Part shown: in pieces, positions 1 through 8,426 of the stretch
How the letters are laid out: each line of letters opens with the position of its first letter
Numbering within the stretch: position 1 is the first letter of the stretch
Origin: Candidatus Rifleibacteriota bacterium
GTDB taxonomy: Bacteria > Muiribacteriota > Ozemobacteria > Ozemobacterales > Ozemobacteraceae
Direction of reading: 5' to 3'
Length of the DNA stretch: 64,000 bases
Assembly (NCBI GenBank): GCA_024710355.1
Contig: JANJUX010000048.1
Location: forward strand, 1-64,000
Program-made: the position numbers and the translations under genes
Notes under the pieces: model-generated
Databases searched by the model: none
Told to the model about the DNA's origin: nothing
What the model saw: the letters and a program-made list of their open reading frames with translations, nothing else

Positions 1-130
1 ACAGGAGGTCGGCGATACTCGGCAGCACCAGGATTGGGGCTGTCGGGTGCTCCAGCCGAATTCTGTCCTCAAGTTATCGCTCAGTAGAACCGCTCTATCC
101 TGCGCGGTTCTACATAAGCACCTCCTGTGC
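1..130. ncRNA. Structured RNA candidate of unknown family
   Basis: The segment folds on paper into a closed three-way junction. ACAGGAGGT (1-9) pairs perfectly with ACCTCCTGT (120-128). Inside, GCGATA (12-17) pairs with TATCGC (75-80) and encloses a hairpin made of TCGGC/GCCGA (19-23 with 55-59) and AGCACC/GGTGCT (24-29 with 46-51). A second arm, GTAGAACCGC (84-93), pairs with GCGGTTCTAC (104-113) around a 10-nt loop. No open frame fits. The window begins exactly at the closing stem, so the RNA may extend further upstream and the strand is uncertain. I see no signature of SRP RNA, RNase P RNA, tmRNA or a familiar riboswitch. It could be a small RNA or the leader of the rph operon. Confidence 0.5.
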
Positions 131-323
131 AAAACAAGCTTACGAAAAAGTAATCCCGGCTTCTCTCCTCGCCTGCCTAAAACAATTTTTAATGAGCTTT
201 TGTATAACAACACGATATAACAGGAGCGGCGGTTTTGCCGAATAAATTGCTGCAATAAATAGTTTGGCGTCAGATGCCTTAAATGTTATTCTGCAGTAAA
301 TTATCAGCCCGGAGGAAATGGAC

Positions 324-1055
324 ATGACAAGACACGATGGACGCGCCGGTGACCAGCTCAGGCCAGTAAGCATTGAAACCGGCTATCTCAAATATCCGCA
401 TGGTTCTGCACTGATCAGCTTTGGCGATACCCGCGTGCTTTGCACGGTTCAGGTCGAAGAGAAGGTTCCGCCCTACGTTGCCTCCAGAGAAATAGTGCAG
501 GGCTGGATAACCGCTGAATACGCCCTGATGCCTGCTGCCGGTCTGGTGCGCAACGAACGCGCCGGCTACGGCAAGGCTACAGTCAAGGGTCGGGTTCACG
601 AAATTCAGCGCCTGATCGGTCGTTCGATGCGTGCCGCCCTCGATCTCACCAAACTCGGGCCGCGTACTCTGATGATCGACTGCGATGTTCTCCAGGCCGA
701 CGGTGGCACCCGCACCGCATCGATCACCGGCGCCATGGTCGCCCTTGAAATGGCAGTAAAGAAACTCATGGCTGAAGGCAAACTGACTGAAAATCCGATC
801 GTTAACCGTATTGCTGCTGTGAGCATCGGTATCGTCAATGGTCAGCCCTGTCTTGATCTCGATTATATCGAAGATTCGCGCGCCGAAACAGACTTGAATC
901 TGGTTATGAACGACCAGGGTGGTTATATCGAAGTGCAGGGTACCGCAGAAAACGGCACCTACAGCCGGGCTCAGCTCGACCAGATGCTGGCAATCGGTGA
1001 AGCCGGCATCAAGCACCTGTTCAATCTTCAGAACCAGACCGTGGGGAAACTCTGA
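324..1055 (+). CDS. rph: Ribonuclease PH
   Basis: Phosphorolytic 3'-to-5' exoribonuclease that trims tRNA 3' ends using inorganic phosphate. It is cytoplasmic and forms a ring-shaped hexamer in known relatives. The 243-residue product has the expected length. Family signatures include GWITAEYALMP, a GRVHEIQRLIGRSMRAA segment and the core CDVLQADGGTRTASITGA. An in-frame ATG exists at 318, but it lies only 2 nt after the GGAGG at 311-315. The ATG at 324 is 8 nt away and is preferred. The stop codon shares a base with the ATG of rdgB (TGATG at 1053-1057), so the two genes are very likely translationally coupled. rph-rdgB pairing is common in bacteria. Confidence 0.97.
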   Translation: MTRHDGRAGDQLRPVSIETGYLKYPHGSALISFGDTRVLCTVQVEEKVPPYVASREIVQGWITAEYALMPAAGLVRNERAGYGKATVKGRVHEIQRLIGRSMRAALDLTKLGPRTLMIDCDVLQADGGTRTASITGAMVALEMAVKKLMAEGKLTENPIVNRIAAVSIGIVNGQPCLDLDYIEDSRAETDLNLVMNDQGGYIEVQGTAENGTYSRAQLDQMLAIGEAGIKHLFNLQNQTVGKL

Positions 1056-1633
1056 TGAACATCTGGGTTTCTACCCGCAACGCCCACAAGGCCGAAGAAA
1101 TCAGCCATATTCTGTCGCCGTATCAGATCAGAACTCTTATCGATCTGCCTGATTTCCCCGATGTCGACGAATGTGGCACTTCTTACCGCGAAAATGCCGA
1201 GCTCAAAGCCAGAGCCCTGTTTGAAAAGGTGAATGAGCCGGTTTTCGCCGATGACTCGGGCCTCGAGGTCGATGCACTTGGCGGCCGGCCCGGAATTCAC
1301 TCGGCCCGGTATTCCGGCAACGATACCAACCATGCGCGCAATATCGACAAGCTGTTGCACGAGCTGAAAGATGTGCCCGAAGCCCGGCGAACCGCAAGAT
1401 TCCGTTGTGTTATCGTCTATATCGACGCTGCCGGCACAGCGCATGAATTTGTCGGCACCCTCGATGGCCGCATCGGCTTTGAACGGCGCGGCCAGGGCGG
1501 CTTTGGCTATGACCCGGTGTTTATGCTGCCAGAACGCGGCTGCGCCGTTGCCGAACTTCCCGCCGCCGAGAAAAATTCAATCAGCCACAGAGCGAGGGCT
1601 CTGGCACAGTTGCGCAGCTTTCTAAAGCTCTAA
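1055..1633 (+). CDS. rdgB: dITP/XTP pyrophosphatase (HAM1/RdgB)
   Basis: House-cleaning nucleotide hydrolase that converts non-canonical ITP, dITP and XTP to monophosphates, keeping them out of RNA and DNA. The 192-residue length is normal. The N-terminal STRNAHKAEEI segment is the usual phosphate-contacting start of the fold. FADDSGLEVDALGGRPGI holds the metal-binding and catalytic acidic residues. The central GFGYDPVF and the C-terminal SHRARAL are also family signatures. It overlaps the stop of rph by one base and so is probably translated by coupling. No terminator is evident after it. Confidence 0.97.
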   Translation: MNIWVSTRNAHKAEEISHILSPYQIRTLIDLPDFPDVDECGTSYRENAELKARALFEKVNEPVFADDSGLEVDALGGRPGIHSARYSGNDTNHARNIDKLLHELKDVPEARRTARFRCVIVYIDAAGTAHEFVGTLDGRIGFERRGQGGFGYDPVFMLPERGCAVAELPAAEKNSISHRARALAQLRSFLKL

Positions 1634-1723
1634 AAAATAATCGATCCTGCACAATTTGGACAAGATCGGCAATCTCACCAGATTCAAGCAGAAATTCTGA
1701 AATAAACGGGCAAAATAATAGCT

Positions 1724-1753
1724 TTGTTTTGCCGGCCGTTTCTGGTATATAGT
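1724..1753 (+). promoter_or_regulatory. Weak sigma70-like promoter before cheW
   Basis: TTGTTT (1724-1729) is followed after 18 bp by TATAGT (1748-1753) in the gap between rdgB and cheW. The match is modest, and an overlapping TATATA gives a 16-bp spacer. It is proposed because the gap has no other candidate and cheW is not tightly linked to rdgB. Confidence 0.3.
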
Positions 1754-1827
1754 TACGAATCAGTTTTCCCGGGCGACGCTGCGCCCGGTTCTGGCTGCAC
1801 CATCACAATTAAAAGGTTAGCTGTTTA

Positions 1828-2349
1828 ATGTCACAGATCCTTCCTTTAATCAGAAGACTGGCGCAGAACGCCGGAGATCGAAGCGGCGACGGCCGGCTTG
1901 AAAAGTTTTTCATTTTCCGGTTTGGCGACAAACCCTATGCCATACCCGCAGTCGATGTCACTGAAGTGGCCATGCCCGGTTCACTGATCGAAGTGCCTCA
2001 GAAATCTGACCTGATCAGGGGCGTAGTTAATATTCGCGGTACCGTAATACCGATAATCAACCTGCGCCAGAGAATCGGCGTCGCCCCTGACTACCAGCTT
2101 GGCGAAAATTCACGCCTGCTGCTGTTCACGGTGCGGCCGAACGCCTTTATTGGCATGATTGCCGACGATATAGAATATCGCCTGCGCGAAGGCATCATTG
2201 AGCCGGTGCTGCCCAATATCGCCGAACCCGGCGAAAAGTTTTTCCGCACCGCGGTCATCGACTCGCAGAGAGTGCCGGTTTTTATGGTTGATACCTGGCT
2301 TGAAAAACCCGAATTTGAAATTCTCAGGAATGTGGTAGAATCTTTCTGA
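1828..2349 (+). CDS. cheW: CheW-like coupling protein
   Basis: A stand-alone CheW domain, the adaptor that links chemoreceptors to the CheA kinase in the signalling array under the inner membrane. The 173-residue protein has a short charged N-terminus, then the domain from about residue 26. It starts KFFIFRFGDKPYAIP, continues with the conserved GVVNIRGTVIPIINL segment (about residues 72-86), and ends with a VFMVDTWLE strand. No receptor, CheA, CheY or CheR gene is present in the window, so its partners are encoded elsewhere. It could serve a non-flagellar chemosensory pathway. The ribosome-binding site is weak (AAAGG about 12 nt upstream). The next gene, rubredoxin, follows after 24 nt and is probably co-transcribed. 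Confidence 0.9.
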   Translation: MSQILPLIRRLAQNAGDRSGDGRLEKFFIFRFGDKPYAIPAVDVTEVAMPGSLIEVPQKSDLIRGVVNIRGTVIPIINLRQRIGVAPDYQLGENSRLLLFTVRPNAFIGMIADDIEYRLREGIIEPVLPNIAEPGEKFFRTAVIDSQRVPVFMVDTWLEKPEFEILRNVVESF

Positions 2350-2373
2350 AATTTTGCATGGAGGTCATGAATA

Positions 2374-2532
2374 ATGGCTAAATATGTCTGCAGCGTCTGT
2401 GGTTATGAATACGATCCGGCCGTTGGCGATCCCGATGGCGGCATCGCACCCGGCACTCCTTTTGAAGATCTTCCGGCTGACTGGGTTTGCCCGGCTTGTG
2501 GCGTCAGCAAAGACCAGTTCGAAAGAGTCTGA
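2374..2532 (+). CDS. Rubredoxin
   Basis: A 52-residue one-iron electron-transfer protein. Two Cys-x-x-Cys knuckles bind the Fe(SCys)4 centre: CSVCGY (Cys6 and Cys9) and WVCPACG (Cys39 and Cys42). The aromatic positions typical of the family are present (Tyr4, Tyr11, Tyr13, Phe30, Trp37). GGAGG at 2360-2364 sits 9 nt before the ATG. Rubredoxins reduce rubrerythrins, superoxide reductases or flavodiiron proteins in anaerobes and microaerophiles. Two ferritin-like diiron proteins encoded in this window (28243 and 44878) lack their own rubredoxin domain and are conceivable partners. Direct partnership is inference. A strong terminator follows. Confidence 0.97.
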   Translation: MAKYVCSVCGYEYDPAVGDPDGGIAPGTPFEDLPADWVCPACGVSKDQFERV

Positions 2533-2547
2533 TTCTGACCGCTGAAT

Positions 2548-2586
2548 AAAAGGGTTTGCAGCATTGTCTGCAAACCTTTTTTGTTT
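2548..2586 (+). terminator. Rho-independent terminator after rubredoxin
   Basis: A 9-bp stem, GGTTTGCAG (2553-2561) with CTGCAAACC (2568-2576), has a 6-nt loop. It is flanked by A-rich sequence and followed by a T-rich run. It closes the cheW-rubredoxin transcript and isolates it from the phosphatase cluster. Confidence 0.9.
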
Positions 2587-2677
2587 TACAGGGTTTCACA
2601 TGGAACAATTTTTCCGGTAAACTGTTACCTCAGGCACTTCTGAAACGTAAACATGATTCAACAAGGGGAGAGAGTGC

Positions 2678-5527
2678 TTGCATAAGAGCTACTGGCTGAA
2701 TCTTCTGGCCAGAATTGTCTACGGAATCGTGCTGCCGGCTTTTTTGCTGTATCTGGCTGTATACAGCCATTTCAGCCTTGTCCGCGAACGCCACATTCAC
2801 GCCTGGCAGCAGAAAATGCATGATTCTCTCGATAATCTCAGCAATTTTCACGCTGATGACCAGTTTTTTCATGGCCTGCTGCAGTATAATTTCGCCGGCG
2901 CCGAATCGTCCGCCAACCCCGAGGTTTTTTTTCGCGGCCGTATCGATCTTTTTAAAAAGAGCTTTCCCGGCGGCTTTCAGTTTGTGGTTATCGACCCGAA
3001 AGGCTTGATAATAACGAATCTTTCAGATGAAAAACGGTTTCAGTATATTTTCAAATCACTGCATCAGACCGTATTGAACCCTGAAATGATCTATGTGCCC
3101 GGTCGTATTGGCCTGCTGCGCGGTTATTTCGGTCAGTTTCTCATGGAAAAGCACTTTGACCTGCCGACACGCCATGGCTACCTTGGCAGCTGTCTGCGGG
3201 CTTCTGAAGAGCCTCACAAGGCACTTCTCTGGTTCAGAAACTACCAGCAGTATACGCTTGTCTGTTTCGTTCATCGCCGCTTTCTCAATCGCCAGCTGGG
3301 GGCGCAATTGCTCATCAACAGTTTCAATGCTTCAGGTCGCGAGATAAAGCTCGGCTATTTTGACCCGAAGCTGCAGACAGTTTTTGGATTAGGTGCTGAC
3401 CGTGATCTGGCACCGGAAATAATGCTTGAAGCCGGTGCTTTTGCCAATTCTGCGGTTGAGTTTCGGCAGAGTGCTTCGCATCTGCTGCTTTTCCGTCAGG
3501 TATCGCCTGAACTGGTCATTTTCAGCCGGCTCGATCAGAAAAAACATCTGATCGATATCAATCACGAAGTCTGTCGTATCATGTTCGCTTTTGTGAAACT
3601 GCTGATTGTTGCCGGTTTTACGTTTTTTTGTCTGTCTCTGCATGGCAGAAACCTGTTTCTTTCGGTCAGGCACAAGCTGATGTTGTTGTTTCTTTTCGCA
3701 AATGGCTTGCCGTTGATGATTCTGGTCGCGACCGGCTATGAATTTTTTGAACAGAAGCGCAACTCGCTGATCAATGCAATGCATGAGCAGTCATCGAGAC
3801 TGATAAAAGACTTCGATAGCCGCTACCCGGCCGGTCGTGAACTGATGGCCGAGAAATTGAACGAGTTCATAGCTGCCGGCAACCGTCGTTTTGGCGAAAG
3901 GCAATGGTCGGGTGATGCCATTGATGAACTTGCCGCCTTTATCGATTATTTTCGTCCCAGTGAAAAATATCTGTTCACTGCCAGCGGTGAACAGTTGTTC
4001 AAGGCGCGCCAGGGGGCAATACAGAACTCTGACAGATTCATGCGCGACTTTTTCAGGGGCTCTCTGGAGTTTTTCAACAACCGTGGCGACTTCTTTGTTC
4101 CGAGCCGCAAAACCATGCTCGAGCAGATTTCTGAAGAGGGGTCGATCTATTACAGCGTTATCAGGCAGATAAACCGCATTGCCCAGCAGAACTACGGCTC
4201 AGGGCTGCGCTGGTCTTATCTGAACCTGCTCGGCGACCGCGAGGCGCATTCTTCATGGGGTATGCTGGTGGTGGCATGGCAGCCGGAAGGTCTGCAGAGA
4301 GCCTATCTTAATGAACAGCTTGCCAGTCTCAATGCCAGAATTGCCCCGCGCCGTATCGTAGTCATGGAAACCGGCACGGAAAAGGTTTTTCCGGAAACAT
4401 TGTCGAATGAGCCTGCTTTGCGGCGCCTCATGCACCGAACCCAGAATCGCAAGCTGCTTACCGACGAAAATCTTCAGGCCGACGGGCAGGAATTGGTTGC
4501 CACGTCGTTAAAGGGAATCGAGATGGCCGATGCCGTCATTGTTGCACTGTATCCTCGCCACATGATTCTCGCCCAGATCGACGGGCTGTTCTGGCGCATT
4601 ATTGCCGCGGCTGCCGCCAGTATTTTTCTCGTCATGGTGATTGTCATGTTCTTTTCCCGACGGCTTCTGGTGCCAATATCGTCACTGTCAGAGGGGGTTC
4701 GGGCCATTGCGCGCCACGATTACCGGCACCGTATCGATTATGTATCAGAAGATGAATTTGGGCAGCTGATCGCCGTTTTTAACGAAACGATTGCCGGCAT
4801 GCAGGAACTGGCGGTAGGTACCGCAGTCCAGAAAAGTCTGCTGCCGCCTGGTCAGACCCGGACAGGGCACTTCTCGCTCTACGCCCGTTCAGAATTCATG
4901 AGCCGCATGGGCGGTGACTATTTCGACTATTTCAGAGTTGGTGACAATGGCCTGGGTGTCTTTTTTGGTGATGTCGCCGGCCATGGCATACCGGCGGCCC
5001 TGGTGATGTCGATGGCCAAGGCGGTGGTTGCCGATGCCCGCAGTCAGTTCGCCGGGCCTTCGGCCATGTTGCAGCGTGCCAACGGCATTTTTCTGCATCT
5101 CAAGGAAAAGGGCTGGCGACGCATGATGACGGCCCAATGCCTCGAACTCGACTGCGAAACCGGCAAATTCAGACTTGCCAACGCCGGTCAGTGTTTTCCG
5201 GTGGTTATTGGTGAAGACCGGGAGGGTGTGACTTACGTTAAGGCAGTCGGAATGCCGCTCGGAAACGTTACCAGAAAACCCTATGCCGAAATTACCGGGC
5301 AACTCAACCCCGGCGATACCATGATTCTTTATACCGATGGCATTATCGAGGCTACCAACGCGGCTGGCGAAGTTTTCGATTTTGCCCGCTTCGACAAACT
5401 TCTCCTCGCCACCTGGAACAGTGACCTGGTTGCCTGGTGGCAGGAAATTTTCAAGGGTTACAGCGGCTGGGCCGCAACTCAGGATGACGATATCACGATG
5501 CTGATGCTCAGATATGAAAAAGACTGA
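2678..5527 (+). CDS. Two-sensor HAMP-SpoIIE phosphatase, catalytic copy 1
   Basis: A 949-residue membrane PP2C-type serine/threonine phosphatase, the first of four tandem paralogues. Predicted layout: TM1 (about 10-30), an outside domain (about 31-300), TM2 (300-322), a short inside loop, TM3 (333-353), a second outside domain (about 355-640), TM4 (640-660), HAMP (660-712) and a C-terminal SpoIIE/PP2C domain. The metal-binding aspartates are all present: MGGDYFDY (about 745), FFGDVAGHG (about 763), LYTDGIIE (about 884) and QDDDIT (about 936). This copy should therefore be active. Relatives such as RsbU dephosphorylate STAS-domain anti-anti-sigma factors; the substrate here is unknown. The start is TTG at 2678 with GGGGAG 7 nt upstream. 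The stop overlaps the next gene by 14 nt. It pairs in sequence with copy 3 (8419) rather than with its immediate neighbour. Confidence 0.9.
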   Translation: MHKSYWLNLLARIVYGIVLPAFLLYLAVYSHFSLVRERHIHAWQQKMHDSLDNLSNFHADDQFFHGLLQYNFAGAESSANPEVFFRGRIDLFKKSFPGGFQFVVIDPKGLIITNLSDEKRFQYIFKSLHQTVLNPEMIYVPGRIGLLRGYFGQFLMEKHFDLPTRHGYLGSCLRASEEPHKALLWFRNYQQYTLVCFVHRRFLNRQLGAQLLINSFNASGREIKLGYFDPKLQTVFGLGADRDLAPEIMLEAGAFANSAVEFRQSASHLLLFRQVSPELVIFSRLDQKKHLIDINHEVCRIMFAFVKLLIVAGFTFFCLSLHGRNLFLSVRHKLMLLFLFANGLPLMILVATGYEFFEQKRNSLINAMHEQSSRLIKDFDSRYPAGRELMAEKLNEFIAAGNRRFGERQWSGDAIDELAAFIDYFRPSEKYLFTASGEQLFKARQGAIQNSDRFMRDFFRGSLEFFNNRGDFFVPSRKTMLEQISEEGSIYYSVIRQINRIAQQNYGSGLRWSYLNLLGDREAHSSWGMLVVAWQPEGLQRAYLNEQLASLNARIAPRRIVVMETGTEKVFPETLSNEPALRRLMHRTQNRKLLTDENLQADGQELVATSLKGIEMADAVIVALYPRHMILAQIDGLFWRIIAAAAASIFLVMVIVMFFSRRLLVPISSLSEGVRAIARHDYRHRIDYVSEDEFGQLIAVFNETIAGMQELAVGTAVQKSLLPPGQTRTGHFSLYARSEFMSRMGGDYFDYFRVGDNGLGVFFGDVAGHGIPAALVMSMAKAVVADARSQFAGPSAMLQRANGIFLHLKEKGWRRMMTAQCLELDCETGKFRLANAGQCFPVVIGEDREGVTYVKAVGMPLGNVTRKPYAEITGQLNPGDTMILYTDGIIEATNAAGEVFDFARFDKLLLATWNSDLVAWWQEIFKGYSGWAATQDDDITMLMLRYEKD

Positions 5528-8426
5528 CCGGAAAAACTTTGCCGATTGTCTGGCCTGGCTGGCGTTTGTGCTGTTTACAGTGCTGCTGCCACTGGTCGGC
5601 ATTGGTTTTGGCTGGCAATATATCGATTCGATAAGGCATGGCGCCAGACTGAGGGTTCAGCAGATAGAAGCGACCGAACGTCTTGAACAGCTGCAGCTGT
5701 CGGCTGATACCGAACATTATGTCTGTCTGAAAATTGCTGAAATATTCGATACCTGTACCGGTCCAGGTGCCCTTAAAAAGCGTATCGACGAGCTTAACCG
5801 GCAGATGTCGCTGAACTTTCGGTTTCTGATCTGGAACAAAAAGGGTGAGATCTACCATTCGACTTTCGAACCGGGGCAGTTCAATGCCGACTGGTCGAAG
5901 GCATTCTTTTCTCTGCGCGAGACGGTTTCTACAAGAAAACCTCTCGACCGGCCCGCGACTGAAAATCTTCGCCGCATTTACGGGCCGCAGTTTCTACCGG
6001 AACTGATCAGCGAGTGTTACAGCGGCCGGCATTTTACCCCGCTTTATGGCGATTCAACGACTGATGGTCGACTTACCTGGGTCAAGGTGCAGAAACGTTT
6101 TGGGCTCAGCATCTTTTTCTCAAAAAAACATCTTTCCGGGTTGCCGGGGCTCAAATTCAGGATCAGAGAAATGACCCGCGGTCAGCCCTTTGCTGTCGCC
6201 ACTATTCAGGCTGGCGTTATCAAGGTTCCGCAATGGCTCGGCCTGAAACGCGAAAACTGGCAGGAAATCGTCAGGTCGTCAGAGAACCCCGTCAGAACCG
6301 GCGGCTGGTATGCCTTTAAGGGTTTGATCCGTCCTGGCATCGAAGGTATTTACCTTTACCCGGCCAGGAAAATTGACCAGATGCCCATGTCAACACTGCA
6401 TCTGGCCCTGCTGCTGGCGATTCTGCTGCTGGCGATATTCATCACCAGGCGGAGTTACCTGGCTTTCTGCTGCGGCCTCGGCGTCGGACTGAATATCAGA
6501 AGACAGCTTGTCACACTTTTTGTACTGTCGAACATCCTCTCTCTCAGTATGCTGGCGGTTCTGGCTTACGATTATCTGCGCGAATATGAACTGATGCTGA
6601 ATGCCGAGGCTTTCAGCAAGGGTATGACCTATCTGCAGAGTATCGATGAAATGCAGGTCACTGAGCTGTCTTCGCAGTTACGCCGGCTCAACCGGTCACT
6701 GCCCGAGCTTAAAGAAAAGCTCAGGCGCGGCCCACCAAATGGCATGATGATCAGTGAATTTCTCATCAATCAGCACCCTTACCCGTTCAGGCTGATTCTC
6801 GTCGGCAGTCATACCCCGTTTGTCGGCAGTGAATACGGCATCATGCGTGATGGCGAGTTCACACAGATCATCAATGATCAGGCCGGCCAGCTCAAACACA
6901 TGAAGGTTCTTGTCGACGCTCTCGGCAAGCTTGGCCGGTATTATCTGTCGCTGTTGAACCGCGAGACTCTCAATGAAATGGTGATCGCTCAGGTTGAGCT
7001 CATCGCTGAATCTCTCGGTCAGTTGCGCTCTATCGAAATGTTTCAGGAGTTTTTTGCCGCCACCGGTTCGTTCTGGCAATGGGGAATGGGCTCGGGCCAT
7101 TTTCCTGCTTTTATCAATGTTTTCAGTCTTTTTGACCCGGCGAAATACGATTACGTGCTCCTCTACCTGTGGGAGCCAAAGGCGCTTGAAAATCATTATA
7201 TCAGCAAAATGTTCAACGATATCAATCGTAATGCTGATGGCATGCGAATTATGGCGGTGCATGAAAAAATGCAATATACACTGCCAGAATCAATTGCTGA
7301 ACATGCAGATCTGATGAGTTTTGCCACCCGACTGCGCGAAATGACCGGCACCGAAATTGCCTTCTGCGACTGGGAAGGCCGGCGGCACCTCCTCATGGGG
7401 CTTAAATGCAATTATCTGCGCACCCTTAATCTGCTCTGCCTTTCGCCGGTTGATAACATTGAAAAACAGGTCAGAGAAAAGTTCTGGCTGTTTTTTGCGC
7501 TTGGCCTGGTGAGTCTGCTGGTTTCGCTGGCCCTGGGTCTGATTGTGGCGCGCTCGATACTTCGCCCTCTCGGCGAGCTGCAGAGCGGGGTCATGGCTCT
7601 GCAGAAACAGGAATTTGCCTACCGTCTGCCTGATCTTGGCGGCGACGAATTCGGCAATCTGGCGCGCGTGTTCAACACCACTCTCGTCGATCTTGAAGAA
7701 CTGCATACGGCCTCAAAAGTCCAGGAAAAACTTATCGACAGCCTGGAGGAGGTTGTACAGCACGGCCGGTTTTCTATTTTTGGCGGCTGCCGAACGGTAG
7801 TGAATTTCGGCGGTGATTTTTTTGCGCTCAATCCGGTCAATGAGCGATACTACGGCTTTTTTATCGGCGACGTCGCCGGTACCGGTGTGGCTTCAACCCT
7901 GGTAATGGCCTTTGTTAAGGCCTGTATCATCCAGCTTGCCGACCTCTACCTCGACCCTTCGGCACTGCTTGCCCGAATTGATGAACTGCTGCGTTCAAGC
8001 AGTACTTCACGGCAGAGGAAATTCATGTCGCTGCAGTATGTACTTCTTGATGCCGAAACAGGCCTGGTCAGCATTGCTTCAGCCGGGCAATGCTTTCCCA
8101 TTATGGTTGCATCTGCCACGGGTTCTGAAATTATCGATACCGCATCGACCCCGGCCGGGTCCGGCCGGGTCCCCAGACTCTCACAACGCGAGATCAGACT
8201 GGTGTCGGGGCAGAAAATCGTTTTTTATACCGGTGGTGTCTATCGCAACGGTGGCTTCAGCTCTGACGACCTGTTGAACATTGTGGGTGGTGTTGCTGCC
8301 GATTGCCCGCGTGATTTTTATCTGAAGCTGGCTGCAGAATTTGAGCCGGTATCCGACCGGCAAGGCGCCTGTGAAGATCAGACCATTGTGGTTGTCGCCG
8401 CCAGAGAGGATCAGCCGCGTGACTGA
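5514..8426 (+). CDS. Two-sensor HAMP-SpoIIE protein, partly degenerate copy 2
   Basis: A 970-residue paralogue with the same plan: TM1 (about 12-34), an outside domain, TM2 (293-315), TM3 (333-353), a second outside domain, TM4 (658-678), HAMP and a PP2C-like domain. The first two metal motifs are kept (FGGDFF near 765 and GDVAGTG near 785, with His changed to Thr). The motif normally reading YTDG is FYTGGVYRNGG (about 905), losing an aspartate, and the last motif is CEDQT (about 954) instead of xDDxT. Catalysis is probably weak or absent. It starts inside the end of copy 1 (14-nt overlap, no good ribosome-binding site), which implies translational coupling and perhaps matched amounts. Its closest relative in the window is copy 4. 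It may act as a regulatory partner or receptor; that is inference. Confidence 0.87.
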   Translation: MKKTDRKNFADCLAWLAFVLFTVLLPLVGIGFGWQYIDSIRHGARLRVQQIEATERLEQLQLSADTEHYVCLKIAEIFDTCTGPGALKKRIDELNRQMSLNFRFLIWNKKGEIYHSTFEPGQFNADWSKAFFSLRETVSTRKPLDRPATENLRRIYGPQFLPELISECYSGRHFTPLYGDSTTDGRLTWVKVQKRFGLSIFFSKKHLSGLPGLKFRIREMTRGQPFAVATIQAGVIKVPQWLGLKRENWQEIVRSSENPVRTGGWYAFKGLIRPGIEGIYLYPARKIDQMPMSTLHLALLLAILLLAIFITRRSYLAFCCGLGVGLNIRRQLVTLFVLSNILSLSMLAVLAYDYLREYELMLNAEAFSKGMTYLQSIDEMQVTELSSQLRRLNRSLPELKEKLRRGPPNGMMISEFLINQHPYPFRLILVGSHTPFVGSEYGIMRDGEFTQIINDQAGQLKHMKVLVDALGKLGRYYLSLLNRETLNEMVIAQVELIAESLGQLRSIEMFQEFFAATGSFWQWGMGSGHFPAFINVFSLFDPAKYDYVLLYLWEPKALENHYISKMFNDINRNADGMRIMAVHEKMQYTLPESIAEHADLMSFATRLREMTGTEIAFCDWEGRRHLLMGLKCNYLRTLNLLCLSPVDNIEKQVREKFWLFFALGLVSLLVSLALGLIVARSILRPLGELQSGVMALQKQEFAYRLPDLGGDEFGNLARVFNTTLVDLEELHTASKVQEKLIDSLEEVVQHGRFSIFGGCRTVVNFGGDFFALNPVNERYYGFFIGDVAGTGVASTLVMAFVKACIIQLADLYLDPSALLARIDELLRSSSTSRQRKFMSLQYVLLDAETGLVSIASAGQCFPIMVASATGSEIIDTASTPAGSGRVPRLSQREIRLVSGQKIVFYTGGVYRNGGFSSDDLLNIVGGVAADCPRDFYLKLAAEFEPVSDRQGACEDQTIVVVAAREDQPRD

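Noticed and set aside
1..130. SRP RNA, 6S RNA, RNase P RNA or tmRNA at the window start
   Set aside because: The conserved sequence blocks of these RNAs are not visible, and a three-way junction of this size does not fit the 6S or SRP shape.
279..1016. Long minus-strand open frame over rph
   Set aside because: It is antisense to a clear RNase PH gene and has no protein-family features.
8341..8418. Upstream extension of phosphatase copy 3
   Set aside because: The extra 26 codons lie inside copy 2 and precede a GTG with a good ribosome-binding site; the shorter form matches the N-terminus of copy 1.
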